64,000 nt of DNA from Bacteroidota bacterium (GCA_013298895.1 JAAFJM010000004.1:62001-126000), one strand, 5' to 3'. Positions 16,689-26,706 are shown, counted from the stretch's first letter. Numbers and translations: made by a program. Notes: generated by a model not told the origin, from the sequence alone.

Positions 16689-17729
16689 ATGATTGATTTA
16701 CGTAGTGATACTGTTACAAAGCCGTCATCTGAAATGTTGGAATTCATGATGAAGGCTAGGGTAGGTGATGATGTATTTGGAGAAGATTCTGCAGTGAATG
16801 AATTACAGGATTTTGCTGCTGAAATGTTTGGAATGGAAGCTTCTTTGTTTTGTGCAAGTGGAACAATGACAAATCAAATTGCAATTAAATTACATACACA
16901 ACCAGGTGATGAAGTTATTTGTGATAAACTTTCGCATATTTACCTTTATGAAGGTGGAGGAATAGCGTCAAATTCTGGAGCATCTGTTCGGTTACTTGAA
17001 GGTAATTTAGGAAGATTTACAGCAGAACAAGTTGTAGAAAATATTAATGATAGAAACAATATTCATTTTCCAATAAGCAGTTTGGTAAGCATCGAAAACA
17101 CAGTGAACAAAGGCGGTGGAGCTTGTTGGGAAATTGACGAAATAATAAGAATTAAAGAGGTTTGCCAGAACAACAATATGGCACTTCATTTAGATGGTGC
17201 ACGTTTATTCAATGCATTGATAGAAAAGAAACATTCTCCCAAAGTTTTTGGTCAATTATTTGATACCATTTCAATTTGTTTAAGTAAGGGACTTGGCGGG
17301 CCTGTTGGCTCTCTTTTACTTGGTAGTAAAGAACATATTATCAAGGCCACAAGAATTAGAAAAGTAATGGGTGGTGGTATGCGTCAAGCTGGTTTTTTGG
17401 CTGCAGCCGGCCTTTTTGCCTTGCAAAATAATATTGAAAGAATTACTGTTGATCATTTAAACGCAAAAAAATTAGAAGCATGTTTAAGGACTTGTCTTTT
17501 TGTTGAATTCATTTACTCCGTTGAAACCAATATTATTATTTTTAAACTAAACCCTGAAATTATAAGTGCTATTCAGCTAATAGAATTTTTAAAACTGAAT
17601 AGAATCCTTGCTGTAACCATGGGAAATAATTTAGTACGATTTGTTTTACATTTAGACATTTCGGAATCAGAACTTAATTTTGTAATAAACATTTTAAACG
17701 AATTGAATTTTAAACAAACTATTCTTTGA
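16689..17729 (+). CDS. ltaE: Low-specificity L-threonine aldolase
   Basis: 346 residues, a PLP enzyme that cleaves L-threonine or L-allo-threonine to glycine and acetaldehyde. The start IDLRSDTVTKPS is the family hallmark. DVFGEDSAVNELQ, LHLDGARLFNA (Asp contacting the PLP nitrogen) and CLSKGLGGPVGS (Schiff-base Lys) follow in the expected order, then MGGGMRQAGFLAAAG. Full length and isolated, with no obvious operon partner. Confidence 0.92.
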   Translation: MIDLRSDTVTKPSSEMLEFMMKARVGDDVFGEDSAVNELQDFAAEMFGMEASLFCASGTMTNQIAIKLHTQPGDEVICDKLSHIYLYEGGGIASNSGASVRLLEGNLGRFTAEQVVENINDRNNIHFPISSLVSIENTVNKGGGACWEIDEIIRIKEVCQNNNMALHLDGARLFNALIEKKHSPKVFGQLFDTISICLSKGLGGPVGSLLLGSKEHIIKATRIRKVMGGGMRQAGFLAAAGLFALQNNIERITVDHLNAKKLEACLRTCLFVEFIYSVETNIIIFKLNPEIISAIQLIEFLKLNRILAVTMGNNLVRFVLHLDISESELNFVINILNELNFKQTIL

Positions 17730-17764
17730 AAATTTAAAACTAATTAGCATATTCGCCCTCCTTT

Positions 17765-18178
17765 ATGAAAAAAATACTTCTTCTCCTAATAATATTTTGC
17801 TTTGTCAATAATAATAGCAATGCACAAAGCAAGAAAAAAGCTGTAGCGAAAGGCTATGATGCTATATACCCGTTTATAAAAGGTAAAGCAAAGGTTTCGA
17901 AAAATGGAAAATATGGCTACATTAATATGGAAGGTGAAGAATTTATACCGTGTAAATATGAAGAAATTTATCCATTTGAAAGAGGAATTGCCAAGGTACA
18001 AAGGACTGGAAAATATGGCTTTATAAATGAACAAGGTGAAGAGATAATAGAATGCAAGTTTGATTATATTGGACCTTTTAAAAATGGAAGAGCCATAGTT
18101 AAACTAGGAGGTAAGCTTGAAATTATAGATACAGAAGGTACGGTAATTACAGAAGGAAATCATGGTTCGACTGAATAA
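17765..18178 (+). CDS. Secreted WG-repeat protein
   Basis: 137 residues. A signal peptide (MKKILLLLIIFCFVNNNSNAQ) is followed by three WG/KWG-type repeats: YPFIKGKAKVSKNGKYGYIN, YPFERGIAKVQRTGKYGFIN and GPFKNGRAIVKLGGKLEIID. Each ends with a short E/D-x-G-E turn. WG repeats are common in Bacteroidota surface proteins, with no defined biochemical role. It starts 35 bp after ltaE on the same strand; a functional link is not implied. Confidence 0.85.
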   Translation: MKKILLLLIIFCFVNNNSNAQSKKKAVAKGYDAIYPFIKGKAKVSKNGKYGYINMEGEEFIPCKYEEIYPFERGIAKVQRTGKYGFINEQGEEIIECKFDYIGPFKNGRAIVKLGGKLEIIDTEGTVITEGNHGSTE

Positions 18179-18302
18179 ATCATGATTATCATCAAAAAAG
18201 GTAATATTTTTGTATATTTTTTGCGCTAACAAAAACAAATAGTAATTTCGAACGGTTAATATAATTAGTGAACTGAAAAGCTATCATACCACATAAATAA
18301 AA

Positions 18303-19619
18303 ATGAGTAATTTAAAGAAAAAATTTGCTGATAAAGCACTTCCACTAGCAGTAGAAATTAGAAACTTTGTAAAAGAAAATGGCGATATAGTTCTTGGTAA
18401 TTTTACAGTAGAAGATGTATATGCCGGACAAAAAGGAATAATAGGCTTATTAACAGAAACTTCTTTATTAGATTCGAACGAAGGGATTCGTTTCCGCGGT
18501 TATACCATTCCAGAATTAAGACAATTATTACCTAAAGTACCAGGAGGAACTGAACCACTTCCAGAAGGCTTGTTTTACTTAATGTTATTAGGCGAATTAC
18601 CAACTTATGATGATGTATTAGATATTCAAGCTAATTGGGCTACACGTGCCGAAGTTCCTGCGCACGTTTACGCAGCCTTAGATGCAATGCCTATTACTAC
18701 TCACCCTATGACTCAGTTTTCAATTGCTATCAATGCATTACAAACTGATTCGGTATTTGCAAAAGCATACAAAGACGGAATTAACAAAAAAGATTATTGG
18801 GATTACACTTACGAAGATGTTTGCACATTATTAGCTCGTTTACCAAAAGTAGCAGCATATATCTACCGTAGAACTTATAAAAACAATGAGCATATTGCTG
18901 CTGACCCTAAATTAGATTGGGCTGCAAATTTTGCGCACATGTTAGGTTACGACCAAAATGAATTTTATAAATTAATGCGTTTATATTTGGTTATTCACGC
19001 AGATCACGAAGGTGGAAACGTTTCAGCACATACTACTCACTTGGTTGGTTCTGCTTTATCTGATCCATACTTAAGCTTAGCAGCGGCTATGAATGGTTTA
19101 GCAGGTCCATTACATGGATTAGCAAATCAAGAGGTTATACGTTGGATAAAAGACATGCAAGAAGAAATTGGTGAAGATCCAACCGAGGAACAAATTGCAA
19201 GCTATATACAAAAAACTTTAACTGAAGGAAAAGTGGTACCAGGATACGGACACGCTGTATTGCGTAAAACGGATCCACGTTTTACTGCTCAACAAGAATT
19301 TGCTAAAACTTATATGCCTGATGACAAATTGGTAAATATAGTTTGGAAAATATACAAAGTGGCTCCTCCTATTTTAGAAAATACAGGAAAAATTAAAAAT
19401 CCTTGGCCAAATGTTGATGCACATTCAGGAGCATTATTATTACATTACGGTTTTGCTGAATACGAGTTTTATACCGTATTATTTGGAGTTAGCCGTGCGT
19501 TAGGTGTAATGGCATCGCTTCTTTGGGATAGAGCTTTAGGATTGCCTTTAGAAAGACCAAAATCAGTAACTTACGAATGGTTAAAAAATACAGTTGCTGC
19601 TAAAAAAGCAACTTCATAA
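18303..19619 (+). CDS. gltA: Citrate synthase (long, eukaryote-like type)
   Basis: 438 residues. It condenses oxaloacetate and acetyl-CoA, the entry step of the TCA cycle. It matches the longer citrate synthase lineage also found in mitochondria rather than the usual hexameric bacterial one: [52 protein letters not shown] with the substrate His, [13 protein letters not shown] and NVDAHSG with the catalytic Asp. The gene is monocistronic with a clear terminator. About 120 bp of leader separates it from the WG-repeat gene. Confidence 0.93.
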   Translation: MSNLKKKFADKALPLAVEIRNFVKENGDIVLGNFTVEDVYAGQKGIIGLLTETSLLDSNEGIRFRGYTIPELRQLLPKVPGGTEPLPEGLFYLMLLGELPTYDDVLDIQANWATRAEVPAHVYAALDAMPITTHPMTQFSIAINALQTDSVFAKAYKDGINKKDYWDYTYEDVCTLLARLPKVAAYIYRRTYKNNEHIAADPKLDWAANFAHMLGYDQNEFYKLMRLYLVIHADHEGGNVSAHTTHLVGSALSDPYLSLAAAMNGLAGPLHGLANQEVIRWIKDMQEEIGEDPTEEQIASYIQKTLTEGKVVPGYGHAVLRKTDPRFTAQQEFAKTYMPDDKLVNIVWKIYKVAPPILENTGKIKNPWPNVDAHSGALLLHYGFAEYEFYTVLFGVSRALGVMASLLWDRALGLPLERPKSVTYEWLKNTVAAKKATS

Positions 19620-19642
19620 TTTTTTATTATTGATATTTTAAG

Positions 19643-19673
19643 AGCCTCTAAGTAAAACTTAGAGGCTTTTTTG
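19643..19673 (+). terminator. Terminator of gltA
   Basis: AGCCTCTAAGT and ACTTAGAGGCT form a perfect 11-bp stem with a 3-nt loop, followed by a T-run. Confidence 0.88.
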
Positions 19674-19721
19674 TGTAACAAAACCAATAAATCATACGTT
19701 TAAACTAAAAATTATTACAAA

Positions 19722-20354
19722 ATGTCCCATTTTAACAAACATGCTCTTTTATTTTCAATTGTTACTTTATTCTTATTCAATCAAATATTTGCACAAAGTA
19801 GCTGCCTAAAATTCGAATTTGAAAACCCAATAATTGTTGATAGTGCTTCTACTATTGTAATCCCAATTAGCTATAATTCTAACTATTTTTCAAATAATAA
19901 AATTGCCAATTGGGAAGATTTATATGCAAATTTAATTTTCTACAACTTTGTTACTGATAGTAGTAAAAGGTTATTTGACCATAACACTTATATTTTAATT
20001 ATTTATAACCGATACGAAACTTTTTATAACAAAAAGCCCAATAAGAATTTTACAAAACAACACTTTTTTTGTAGAGTAAAAAATGTTGATTATAACGACA
20101 ATGGCAAAATTGACGAATATGATCCAGCAGTGCTTTATGTATGCGATATTTATGGAAATAATTTACGTGCGTTATCTTCACCTAGTGAAAATGTAGAATC
20201 TTTCGAAATTTTTGAAAAGCTGAATTTTGCTATGATAAAAATACAAAGAGATGCCAACGATGACCGCAATTTTAGGAATTCGGAAAACGACTATTATTAC
20301 GTAAAACTTGACTTAAAAACCTTAACTTTTGGGAAAAAAATTGAAATAAAATAA
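19722..20354 (+). CDS. Secreted protein of unknown function
   Basis: 210 residues. A signal peptide (about 1-25, LLFSIVTLFLFNQIFAQ) precedes a mixed alpha/beta region. A loop reading DYNDNGKIDEYD resembles a calcium-binding EF-hand-like loop, and a second acidic segment (RDANDDRNFRNSENDYYY) follows. The pattern 'I..R.DSN.D..F...D' recurs in unannotated Bacteroidota exported proteins. I do not recognise a named family. It converges on the NAD kinase remnant with 3 bp between the stops. Confidence 0.6.
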   Translation: MSHFNKHALLFSIVTLFLFNQIFAQSSCLKFEFENPIIVDSASTIVIPISYNSNYFSNNKIANWEDLYANLIFYNFVTDSSKRLFDHNTYILIIYNRYETFYNKKPNKNFTKQHFFCRVKNVDYNDNGKIDEYDPAVLYVCDIYGNNLRALSSPSENVESFEIFEKLNFAMIKIQRDANDDRNFRNSENDYYYVKLDLKTLTFGKKIEIK

Positions 20355-20357
20355 CAA

Positions 20358-20815
20358 TTAGATATTTTTAAAATTTCTATTATCAATTCCCCACATCAAT
20401 TTTTCACGAAGTGTTTGTAGGTAATTTTCGTTATTTAAATGTAATAAATTCATTTTAAAACCTGCTTTACTAACTGCTAACTCGGTATTTGCTTCAATGC
20501 TCTCTGAACGCGAATCTAATGTTGCTAAAAACGAAGTGCTTCTTCCCTCAACTTGAAATGAAATGACGTTAATATCAGAAATAATAATTGGCCTTACATT
20601 TAAATTATGTGGTGCAATTGGGGTAATAACCAAACTAGCCGAAGATGGATACAAAATAGGTCCACCACAACTTAAGTTATAACCTGTTGATCCTGTTGGG
20701 GTTGAAATAATTAAACCATCGCTCCAATAAGAGTTCAAAAATTCACCATTTATAAAAGTATGAATGGTAATCATACTAGAACTGTCTTTTTATGAATTGC
20801 AAAATCGTTTAAGGT
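20358..20815 (-). pseudogene. NAD kinase C-terminal remnant
   Basis: The readable frame from ATG 20774 encodes 138 residues matching the C-terminal half of NAD kinase (DGLIISTPTGSTGYNLSCGG, then PHNLNVRPIII). Immediately upstream the family's LNDFAIHKK is found in another frame (to about 20815), so an A-run at 20788-20794 is one A short of the expected HKKDSSSM reading. Before that, NAD kinase similarity stops: the N-terminal half with the catalytic GGDGT motif is missing and is replaced by AT-rich sequence with stops. NAD kinase is essential, so an intact copy must exist elsewhere. This looks like a duplicated or relocated copy cut in half. Confidence 0.8.
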
Positions 20816-20978
20816 ATTTTATAAAGTTAAACATATTTGATTTATTTTTATCAAGTTTAGCACAGTTGTTAAATCAATCGTAGATTAGACTTTAACAATT
20901 TTTCTTAATTTTTGCAAATGAATTTGCTTATGTTTCGTGATAACTAAACTAATATCATAAAAACAAAAAAAATAAGTA

Positions 20979-21008
20979 TTGCATTTTAAGTCACATTTTC
21001 TACATTTG
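20979..21008 (+). promoter_or_regulatory. Promoter of tRNA-Leu
   Basis: TTG at 20979-20981, a 19-nt spacer and TACATTTG at 21001-21008 match the Bacteroidota consensus exactly. Transcription would begin just before the tRNA. Confidence 0.8.
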
Positions 21009-21019
21009 CAGTCCTTTTA

Positions 21020-21101
21020 GCGGATGTGGCGTAATTGGTAGCCGCGCCAGACTTAGGATCTGGTGTTGAGAGACGTGGGGGTTCGAGTCCCTTCATCCGC
21101 A
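21020..21101 (+). tRNA. tRNA-Leu (anticodon UAG)
   Basis: GCGGATG pairs with CATCCGC as the acceptor stem. The anticodon stem CCAGA/TCTGG holds the loop CTTAGGA, giving anticodon TAG. A long variable arm typical of class II tRNAs and a GGTTCGAGTCC T-arm are present. The 3' CCA is not encoded. Confidence 0.95.
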
Positions 21102-21190
21102 CTAAAAAGTGAAAACAGAAATAAGACTGGAAATAATATTTCAGTCTTATTTTTTTTAAAAAAGATTATAATTTAGAAAAATAGATAAAA

Positions 21191-22573
21191 ATGAACGTTA
21201 CATTTGATAAAAAGGACGCTTTAAATGGTACCATATCAGTACAAATTGAAAGTACTGACTACATGCCAAGCTACGACAAAAAGTTAAAAGACTACAGAAA
21301 AAAAGCAAACATACCAGGTTTTAGACCAGGCACTGCGCCAATGGGTATGATTGAAAAACAAGTAGGAAACAGCATTTTATTAGATGAAATTAATACTGCT
21401 GCTTCTAAAGGTTTATACGATTATATTAATGGTGAAAAAATTAGCTTATTAGGTGAGCCAGTTTTAAATCAAGAAACTTTAATTGACAAATTAGAAAAAG
21501 GCTTAAACTATACTTTCAAATTTGATATTGGAATGGCTCCAGAATTTGATTTGAATATTGGCAAAGGCGATGTGTTTACTAAATATGCTGTTAGTGTTAA
21601 CGAAGCTGAAGTAAACGAAGAAATTGAGCGTATGCGCAAACGTTTTGGTAAATTAGAAGAAGTAAGTATTGCTGAGCAAGAAAACGACATGGTTTACTTA
21701 AACTTAGTAGAATTAACTGACGATAAAACTGCTTTAGAAGGTGGGGTTAAAGCTGATAATGTACCCATGTTATTATCGGCTGTGAAAAATGCTGAAGCAA
21801 AAGCATTGTTAACAGGCATTAGTAAAGGTGCTACCTCTACTGTAAATATTTTCACTTTATTCGATAACGATGAGCAAGAAATGAGCCACGCGTTAGGTGT
21901 AGCTAAAGTTGGAATTGCCGATTTAAACCAAAACTTTAGCTTTGAAGTAGTGGATATTAAACGCAATGTAGAAGGCGATATTAACCAAGATTTATTTGAT
22001 GCAGCATATGGCCCAGGAAATATAACTAGTCTTGAAGCATTAAAAGAAAAAGTAGCAGAAGATATTAAAGGATTTTACACTGCACAAGCTGACCATTTGT
22101 TAGAACATAACATGATGGATACTTTGGTAGCTAAACACAATGTAACTTTACCTGACGAGTTTTTAAAACGTTGGTTAATGGATAGATATGCTGATAAATT
22201 CAATGCTGAAAACATTGATGAAGCATACAAGCCTGAAGCTAATTATTTAAAAAACCACTTAGTGGAAGAAAAAATAATGAAAGCTGCTGATATTAAAATA
22301 GAAGAAGCTGATATTAGAGCTGCTGCTGTTGAATATACCAAGCAAATGTTTGGCGGTTATGCCATGACAGGTTTAAACGAGGATTTAATTAACCAATTAA
22401 TTGAACCAAGTTTGAAAAAAGAAGACTACCGTAGCCGTATGATTAACTCAGCAGTTAAAATTAAAGTAAATGCTGCTGTTAAAGATATGATTTCTGTAGA
22501 AGAAAAATTAGTTAGCAAAGACGAGTTTATGAAAATTGTAGAAGAGCATAACGCTGCTCACCACAATCACTAA
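21191..22573 (+). CDS. tig: Trigger factor
   Basis: 460 residues. The N-terminal ribosome-binding domain carries a GFRPGTAPMGMI signature (consensus GFRxGxxP) at about residues 44-55. A divergent FKBP-like domain (about 150-250) and a helical C-terminal chaperone domain follow, ending in a His-rich tail (EEHNAAHHNH). Trigger factor binds nascent chains at the exit tunnel. The clpP/clpX genes that often follow are absent here; a terminator follows instead. Confidence 0.92.
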   Translation: MNVTFDKKDALNGTISVQIESTDYMPSYDKKLKDYRKKANIPGFRPGTAPMGMIEKQVGNSILLDEINTAASKGLYDYINGEKISLLGEPVLNQETLIDKLEKGLNYTFKFDIGMAPEFDLNIGKGDVFTKYAVSVNEAEVNEEIERMRKRFGKLEEVSIAEQENDMVYLNLVELTDDKTALEGGVKADNVPMLLSAVKNAEAKALLTGISKGATSTVNIFTLFDNDEQEMSHALGVAKVGIADLNQNFSFEVVDIKRNVEGDINQDLFDAAYGPGNITSLEALKEKVAEDIKGFYTAQADHLLEHNMMDTLVAKHNVTLPDEFLKRWLMDRYADKFNAENIDEAYKPEANYLKNHLVEEKIMKAADIKIEEADIRAAAVEYTKQMFGGYAMTGLNEDLINQLIEPSLKKEDYRSRMINSAVKIKVNAAVKDMISVEEKLVSKDEFMKIVEEHNAAHHNH

Positions 22574-22593
22574 ACTTTAATAGTATTGACCAT

Positions 22594-22625
22594 AAAAAAA
22601 GCCGCTTTTAGCGGCTTTTTTTATG
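22594..22625 (+). terminator. Terminator of tig
   Basis: AAAAAAGCCGCT and AGCGGCTTTTTT pair with a 2-3 nt loop and a T-run. Confidence 0.88.
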
Positions 22626-22715
22626 GGTTTTTGAACTTCTCTCCACTAATATAAAATAACCAACAAAAATCCTTTCTCTATCTTCAAATCATTGTTATCT
22701 TCGCTGCGCATAATT

Positions 22716-24245
22716 ATGACAGAAAGAAAAGTTAGAGTTAGATTTGCTCCTAGTCCTACAGGCGCATTACACATTGGTGGTGTTCGCACTGCTTTATACA
22801 ATTACTTGTTTGCCAAAAAACATGGTGGGGATTTTATCCTTCGTATTGAAGATACCGACCAAGGTCGTTTTGTACCGGGTGCCGAAGAATATATTATTGA
22901 AAGTTTAAAATGGGTGGGCATTGAGCCTAACGAGGGTATTGGTTTTGGTGATGGTCCATTTGCACCTTATCGCCAAAGCGATAGAAAGCCAATGTATAAA
23001 AAATATGTTGACCAACTAATTAATGATGGTTATGCTTATTATGCTTTTGATACAGCAGAAGAGCTAGATGCCATGCGCGATAGGTTAAAAGCCTCTAACG
23101 TTGATTCGAAGTACGATGCCATTACTCGCACTACTATGATTAACAGTTTAACATTGCCAGAAGACGAAACAAAAAGACGTTTGGAAAACGGTGATGCTTA
23201 TGTAGTTAGAATAAAATTACCTCGCAAAGAGGAAGTTAAATTTCATGATGAAATTAGAGGTTGGGTTACGGTAAATACCTCAACTATGGATGATAAAGTT
23301 TTGTTTAAGTCGGATGGTATGCCAACTTACCACATGGCTAATATTGTAGATGATTATAGCATGCAAATTACCCATGTAATTCGTGGTGAAGAGTGGTTGC
23401 CATCAGCGCCATTACACGTGTTATTGTACCGTTATTTAGGTTGGGAAAATGTAATGCCAAAATTTGCTCATTTACCATTATTGTTAAAACCCGATGGTAA
23501 CGGAAAATTAAGCAAACGCGATGGTGATAAATTAGGTTTCCCTGTATTTCCTTTAGAATGGAAAGATCCAAATAGTGGTGAAATTTCAAGCGGATACAAA
23601 CAAAGTGGTTATTTACCAGAGGCAGTAGTAAACTTATTGGCATTTTTAGGTTGGAATCCGGGTACGCACCAAGAATTGTTTACCAAAGAAGAATTAGCTG
23701 AAGCATTTACTTTAGAAAGAGTAAGTAAGCATGGTGCTAAGTTTGATCAAAATAAAGCTAAATGGTATAACCAACAGTATATCCGTAAAGTTGATAATTC
23801 AGTTTTGGCTTTAGAACTTGAAAAGCAATTGGCTAACTATAATATCAAAGCTGAAAAACAATACTTAGAACAAGTTTGCGCTTTGGTTAAAGAAAAAATT
23901 AGTTTTATAAAAGAACTTTGGGATTACAGCAATTACTTTTTTGTGGAGCCAACTGTTTATGACGAAACAGTAATTAAAAAACGTTGGAACGAAAAATCGC
24001 CTTTGGTAATAAATGATTTAATTGAATTACTTCGCAATATTTCAAATTTTGAACCTGCCAATATTGAAGCTGCATACAACCAAGCGCTTGAGAGAAATGA
24101 AGTAGCAAATAAAGATTTTTTACAAATGTTCAGGGTTTGCTTAAGTGGAGTTGCAGGTGGGCCGCCTATTTTTGAAATGGCCGCTTTATTTGGAAAAGAA
24201 TCAACCATTACAAGGTTAGAAAACGCCTTGAATCGTATTAAATAA
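22716..24245 (+). CDS. gltX: Glutamyl-tRNA synthetase
   Basis: 509 residues. The start at 22716 (MTERKVRVRFAPSPTG) is preferred over an upstream TTG because a -7-like TATCTTCG (22696-22703) lies between them. FAPSPTGALHIGG is the class I HIGH region and KLSKRDGDK the KMSKS equivalent. The C-terminal helical anticodon-binding domain is present. No sign of a missing domain. Two genes follow in tight succession and are probably co-transcribed. Confidence 0.93.
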   Translation: MTERKVRVRFAPSPTGALHIGGVRTALYNYLFAKKHGGDFILRIEDTDQGRFVPGAEEYIIESLKWVGIEPNEGIGFGDGPFAPYRQSDRKPMYKKYVDQLINDGYAYYAFDTAEELDAMRDRLKASNVDSKYDAITRTTMINSLTLPEDETKRRLENGDAYVVRIKLPRKEEVKFHDEIRGWVTVNTSTMDDKVLFKSDGMPTYHMANIVDDYSMQITHVIRGEEWLPSAPLHVLLYRYLGWENVMPKFAHLPLLLKPDGNGKLSKRDGDKLGFPVFPLEWKDPNSGEISSGYKQSGYLPEAVVNLLAFLGWNPGTHQELFTKEELAEAFTLERVSKHGAKFDQNKAKWYNQQYIRKVDNSVLALELEKQLANYNIKAEKQYLEQVCALVKEKISFIKELWDYSNYFFVEPTVYDETVIKKRWNEKSPLVINDLIELLRNISNFEPANIEAAYNQALERNEVANKDFLQMFRVCLSGVAGGPPIFEMAALFGKESTITRLENALNRIK

Positions 24246-24252
24246 TACCATT

Positions 24253-24885
24253 ATGAAAAAACTAATTATTCCTTTTGTGGCTTTAATAATTATCATTTCC
24301 TCTTGCGGAAGCAATAATTATTTCGATAGATGGCCAGGCCAACGTTTAAGCAGTTTTCCAGCCGAAATGCAAGGTGATTATAAACTGAATATTAGTTTTT
24401 TTGCGGGTTTACTTACTGGTTCAAAAAAAGACAGCATTTTGTTGTTAACCATTGATAAAAACAGCATTCACGAAATAGATAAAAATGGTAATTTTGAAAA
24501 TACTTTAAGCGACAGTTTAGTACTTTCAAAGTTGGGTAGTTATTATGTAATTAGTTCGTTAAAAGCCGATAATAAAGGCTATTGGACAATTGGTTATTTT
24601 AAATTGCAAAAAAATGGTTTGCATTACATGCCTTACATGGGTGCTGAAAATGTAAAAACCGATAATTTGGCAAAATATTTAAATTTTGTATCGGTATATA
24701 AAACGGGAAGAACCACCGTTAACTCATTGCCAATTAAGGAGCGCGAAGTATTTTATACTTACCATAGCGATACTATTAATTATTATGAAATGGATGATAA
24801 TCAATTTTTAGCATTTATGGAAAGCGAAAAACCACAAATGCTCATAAAGTTTAATAAAATTACCCCTAAAAAATTAAAAAAATAA
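24253..24885 (+). CDS. Lipoprotein of unknown function
   Basis: 210 residues with a lipoprotein signal ([18 protein letters not shown], lipidated Cys at 18). The mature part begins [24 protein letters not shown] and looks mostly beta-stranded, with no cysteine or recognisable catalytic motif. It sits 8 bp after gltX and its stop overlaps the start of the B12-binding gene, so it belongs to that operon. The phrase 'FPAEMQGDY' suggests a stress- or cell-surface lipoprotein family seen in Bacteroidota, but I cannot name it. Confidence 0.65.
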   Translation: MKKLIIPFVALIIIISSCGSNNYFDRWPGQRLSSFPAEMQGDYKLNISFFAGLLTGSKKDSILLLTIDKNSIHEIDKNGNFENTLSDSLVLSKLGSYYVISSLKADNKGYWTIGYFKLQKNGLHYMPYMGAENVKTDNLAKYLNFVSVYKTGRTTVNSLPIKEREVFYTYHSDTINYYEMDDNQFLAFMESEKPQMLIKFNKITPKKLKK

Positions 24886-25292
24886 TGCAACGTCCGGTTA
24901 GAGTTTTAGTAGCAAAAGTAGGTTTAGATGGCCACGATAGAGGCGCAAAAGTAATAGCAACAGCCTTACGCGATTCTGGAATGGAAGTAATTTATACAGG
25001 CTTACGCCAAACACCCGAAATGGTAGTACAAGCTGCTTTGCAAGAAGATGTGGATGCCATTGGTGTTAGCATACTTTCAGGTGCTCATAATACTGTTTTC
25101 CCTAAATTGTTGCAATTAATGAAACAAGAAGGCATGAACGATGTGTTGTTGACTGGTGGTGGAATTATTCCAACTGAAGATATTGAAGAATTAACAAAAA
25201 TTGGGGTAGGCAAACTTTTTACACCTGGCACAAATACGCAAGATATAGCCGATTACATAAAAGAATGGGTTAAAAACAATAGAAGTTTTTAG
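24885..25292 (+). CDS. Stand-alone cobalamin-binding subunit (methylmalonyl-CoA mutase C-terminal domain)
   Basis: 135 residues. [19 protein letters not shown] holds the DxHxxG motif (Asp15, His17, Gly20) that supplies the lower axial ligand to B12. [11 protein letters not shown] and LLTGGGIIP complete the conserved nucleotide-loop contacts. The whole protein corresponds to the C-terminal domain of methylmalonyl-CoA mutase. Split enzymes pair such a subunit with a separate catalytic chain; none is encoded nearby, so the partner lies elsewhere. Translationally overlapped with the preceding lipoprotein gene. Confidence 0.9.
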   Translation: MQRPVRVLVAKVGLDGHDRGAKVIATALRDSGMEVIYTGLRQTPEMVVQAALQEDVDAIGVSILSGAHNTVFPKLLQLMKQEGMNDVLLTGGGIIPTEDIEELTKIGVGKLFTPGTNTQDIADYIKEWVKNNRSF

Positions 25293-25399
25293 GTCCATTC
25301 TAAAACTAAAGTAACTTATTTATAATTTATTTAAGCGTTATTTTACTTTCATTTCGTTTCATTTCTGTGCGTATTATATAAATTGATTATGGGTATTGT

Positions 25400-25855
25400 T
25401 TACTTTAGAACAAGAACAATTTGGTCTAATACCTTTAAAAAATCTTCTGGACCAAGGTATCCTGCAACTAATTGTATCTGTTTTTTATTTGGTTGAATAA
25501 AGTAAGTAGTAGGAAAACCAGTTGACTTACCTTGAGTTAATTGAGAATAGAGGTCACGACCAGAAATCTTTACTCCATCTAAATCATACTGAACATCTGC
25601 AATTTCTGGATTGAATTTTATAATAATAAAATCCTTATTCAAAGCACTTATTATTTTGGTGTCGGTATAAGTATCTCTATCCATTTTTTTACACCAGCCA
25701 CACCAATCGGTATAGGCGTCTAACAAAATAATTTTATTAGTTTTTTTAGCCAATGGATATCCAGTGTTCCAATCTAACCATTTTAGCTCTTTATCAGCAT
25801 TTGTAAAGGAGGAATGAAGCAGTAATGCAAAAATGGCAAAAAAAATATTCTTCAT
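25400..25855 (-). CDS. Exported thioredoxin-like protein
   Basis: 151 residues. A signal peptide (MKNIFFAIFALLLHSSFTNA) precedes a thioredoxin fold with the redox pair CGWC at 52-55 (AYTDWCGWCKKMDRDTY) and the cis-Pro segment GFPTTYF. The CGWCK form is typical of DsbD-gamma/SoxW-like periplasmic thioredoxins that reduce or isomerise disulphides. It follows the hydrolase gene by 12 bp on the same strand. Substrate unknown. Confidence 0.82.
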   Translation of the reverse strand: MKNIFFAIFALLLHSSFTNADKELKWLDWNTGYPLAKKTNKIILLDAYTDWCGWCKKMDRDTYTDTKIISALNKDFIIIKFNPEIADVQYDLDGVKISGRDLYSQLTQGKSTGFPTTYFIQPNKKQIQLVAGYLGPEDFLKVLDQIVLVLK

Positions 25856-25867
25856 GTATATATTCTT

Positions 25868-26557
25868 TTAATTATCAAAAAATCCTGTTATGAATTGCTT
25901 AAGTATATCAATATTTAATTGGTTAAATTCATGAGGTGAATTAGGTAATACTAATAATTGCGAATTCGACACCTTGGAATAAATGTCTATTGTATCATTT
26001 AAACTAGCTGTTTTATCCCTGTCACCAATTGCAAAAAGAACAGGGCATTTTATTTTCAAAAAATCTTCATCCGTTATTAGTTTTCCTTTGGCTAAATCCA
26101 TCATCATATTGCTTGTACTTTTCAATAAATTTTTCCAAACATTGATACCATGGATCATCATTAAATTATTTGCAAATCCAGGAACCTTGTCCATCATTTT
26201 GTCAGGGTTTAAGAATTCTAATTCTTTGGTTGCAGACTCTAGATCCCATTTTAATTTTACACTACAGCTAAAGATTTTGTTAACCCGTTCAGGATATTTT
26301 ATTGCAAACATTAGAGCAGCATAACCGCCCATACTATAGCCAAATAAATTTATCTTTTCTATATTGTTATTATTTAAATAGCTAAGAATATCATTTACAA
26401 AAACTTCAAATGTTAAACCATTTAATGGTATAAAATTTCCACCATGCCCACTAAAATTGAGAGTATGTACGTTATAATTTGTACCAAGCTTTTCTTTGAT
26501 ATTATTAAATTGAGCAGAAGAGCCAAGTGCGCCATGTAAAAATAAAATATTCAACAT
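25868..26557 (-). CDS. Alpha/beta hydrolase
   Basis: 229 residues. LFLHGALGSS gives the oxyanion region, GYSMGG at 73-78 the nucleophile elbow (Ser75), IGDRDKTAS the acid, and SPHEF the catalytic His. The short cap fits small esterases and MenH-type enzymes. Isochorismate synthase and a DHNA-CoA-thioesterase-like gene lie 1-2 kb away on the other strand, so a MenH role is conceivable, but nothing in the sequence proves it. First gene of a two-gene unit with the thioredoxin-like gene. Confidence 0.78.
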   Translation of the reverse strand: MLNILFLHGALGSSAQFNNIKEKLGTNYNVHTLNFSGHGGNFIPLNGLTFEVFVNDILSYLNNNNIEKINLFGYSMGGYAALMFAIKYPERVNKIFSCSVKLKWDLESATKELEFLNPDKMMDKVPGFANNLMMIHGINVWKNLLKSTSNMMMDLAKGKLITDEDFLKIKCPVLFAIGDRDKTASLNDTIDIYSKVSNSQLLVLPNSPHEFNQLNIDILKQFITGFFDN

Positions 26558-26667
26558 AAAGGATGTTTTTTATATTGCAATGTAAAAAAAAACGTTAAAA
26601 AATGGACTAAAAATAACAATATCAACATATACCAAAAAAATAGTACATTTTTTTCAAAGCTTTTTTA

Positions 26668-26675
26668 TACTTTTG
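26668..26675 (+). promoter_or_regulatory. -7 promoter element
   Basis: TACTTTTG fits TAnnTTTG, 31 bp before the TTG start of the DUF4468-like gene. Confidence 0.5.
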
Positions 26676-26706
26676 ATGTCTAATTTATTAATTAACTGTA
26701 ACTAAA

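Noticed and set aside
20358-20774. A functional short NAD kinase
   Set aside because: The N-terminal domain with the catalytic GGDGT motif is missing and upstream family sequence is out of frame.
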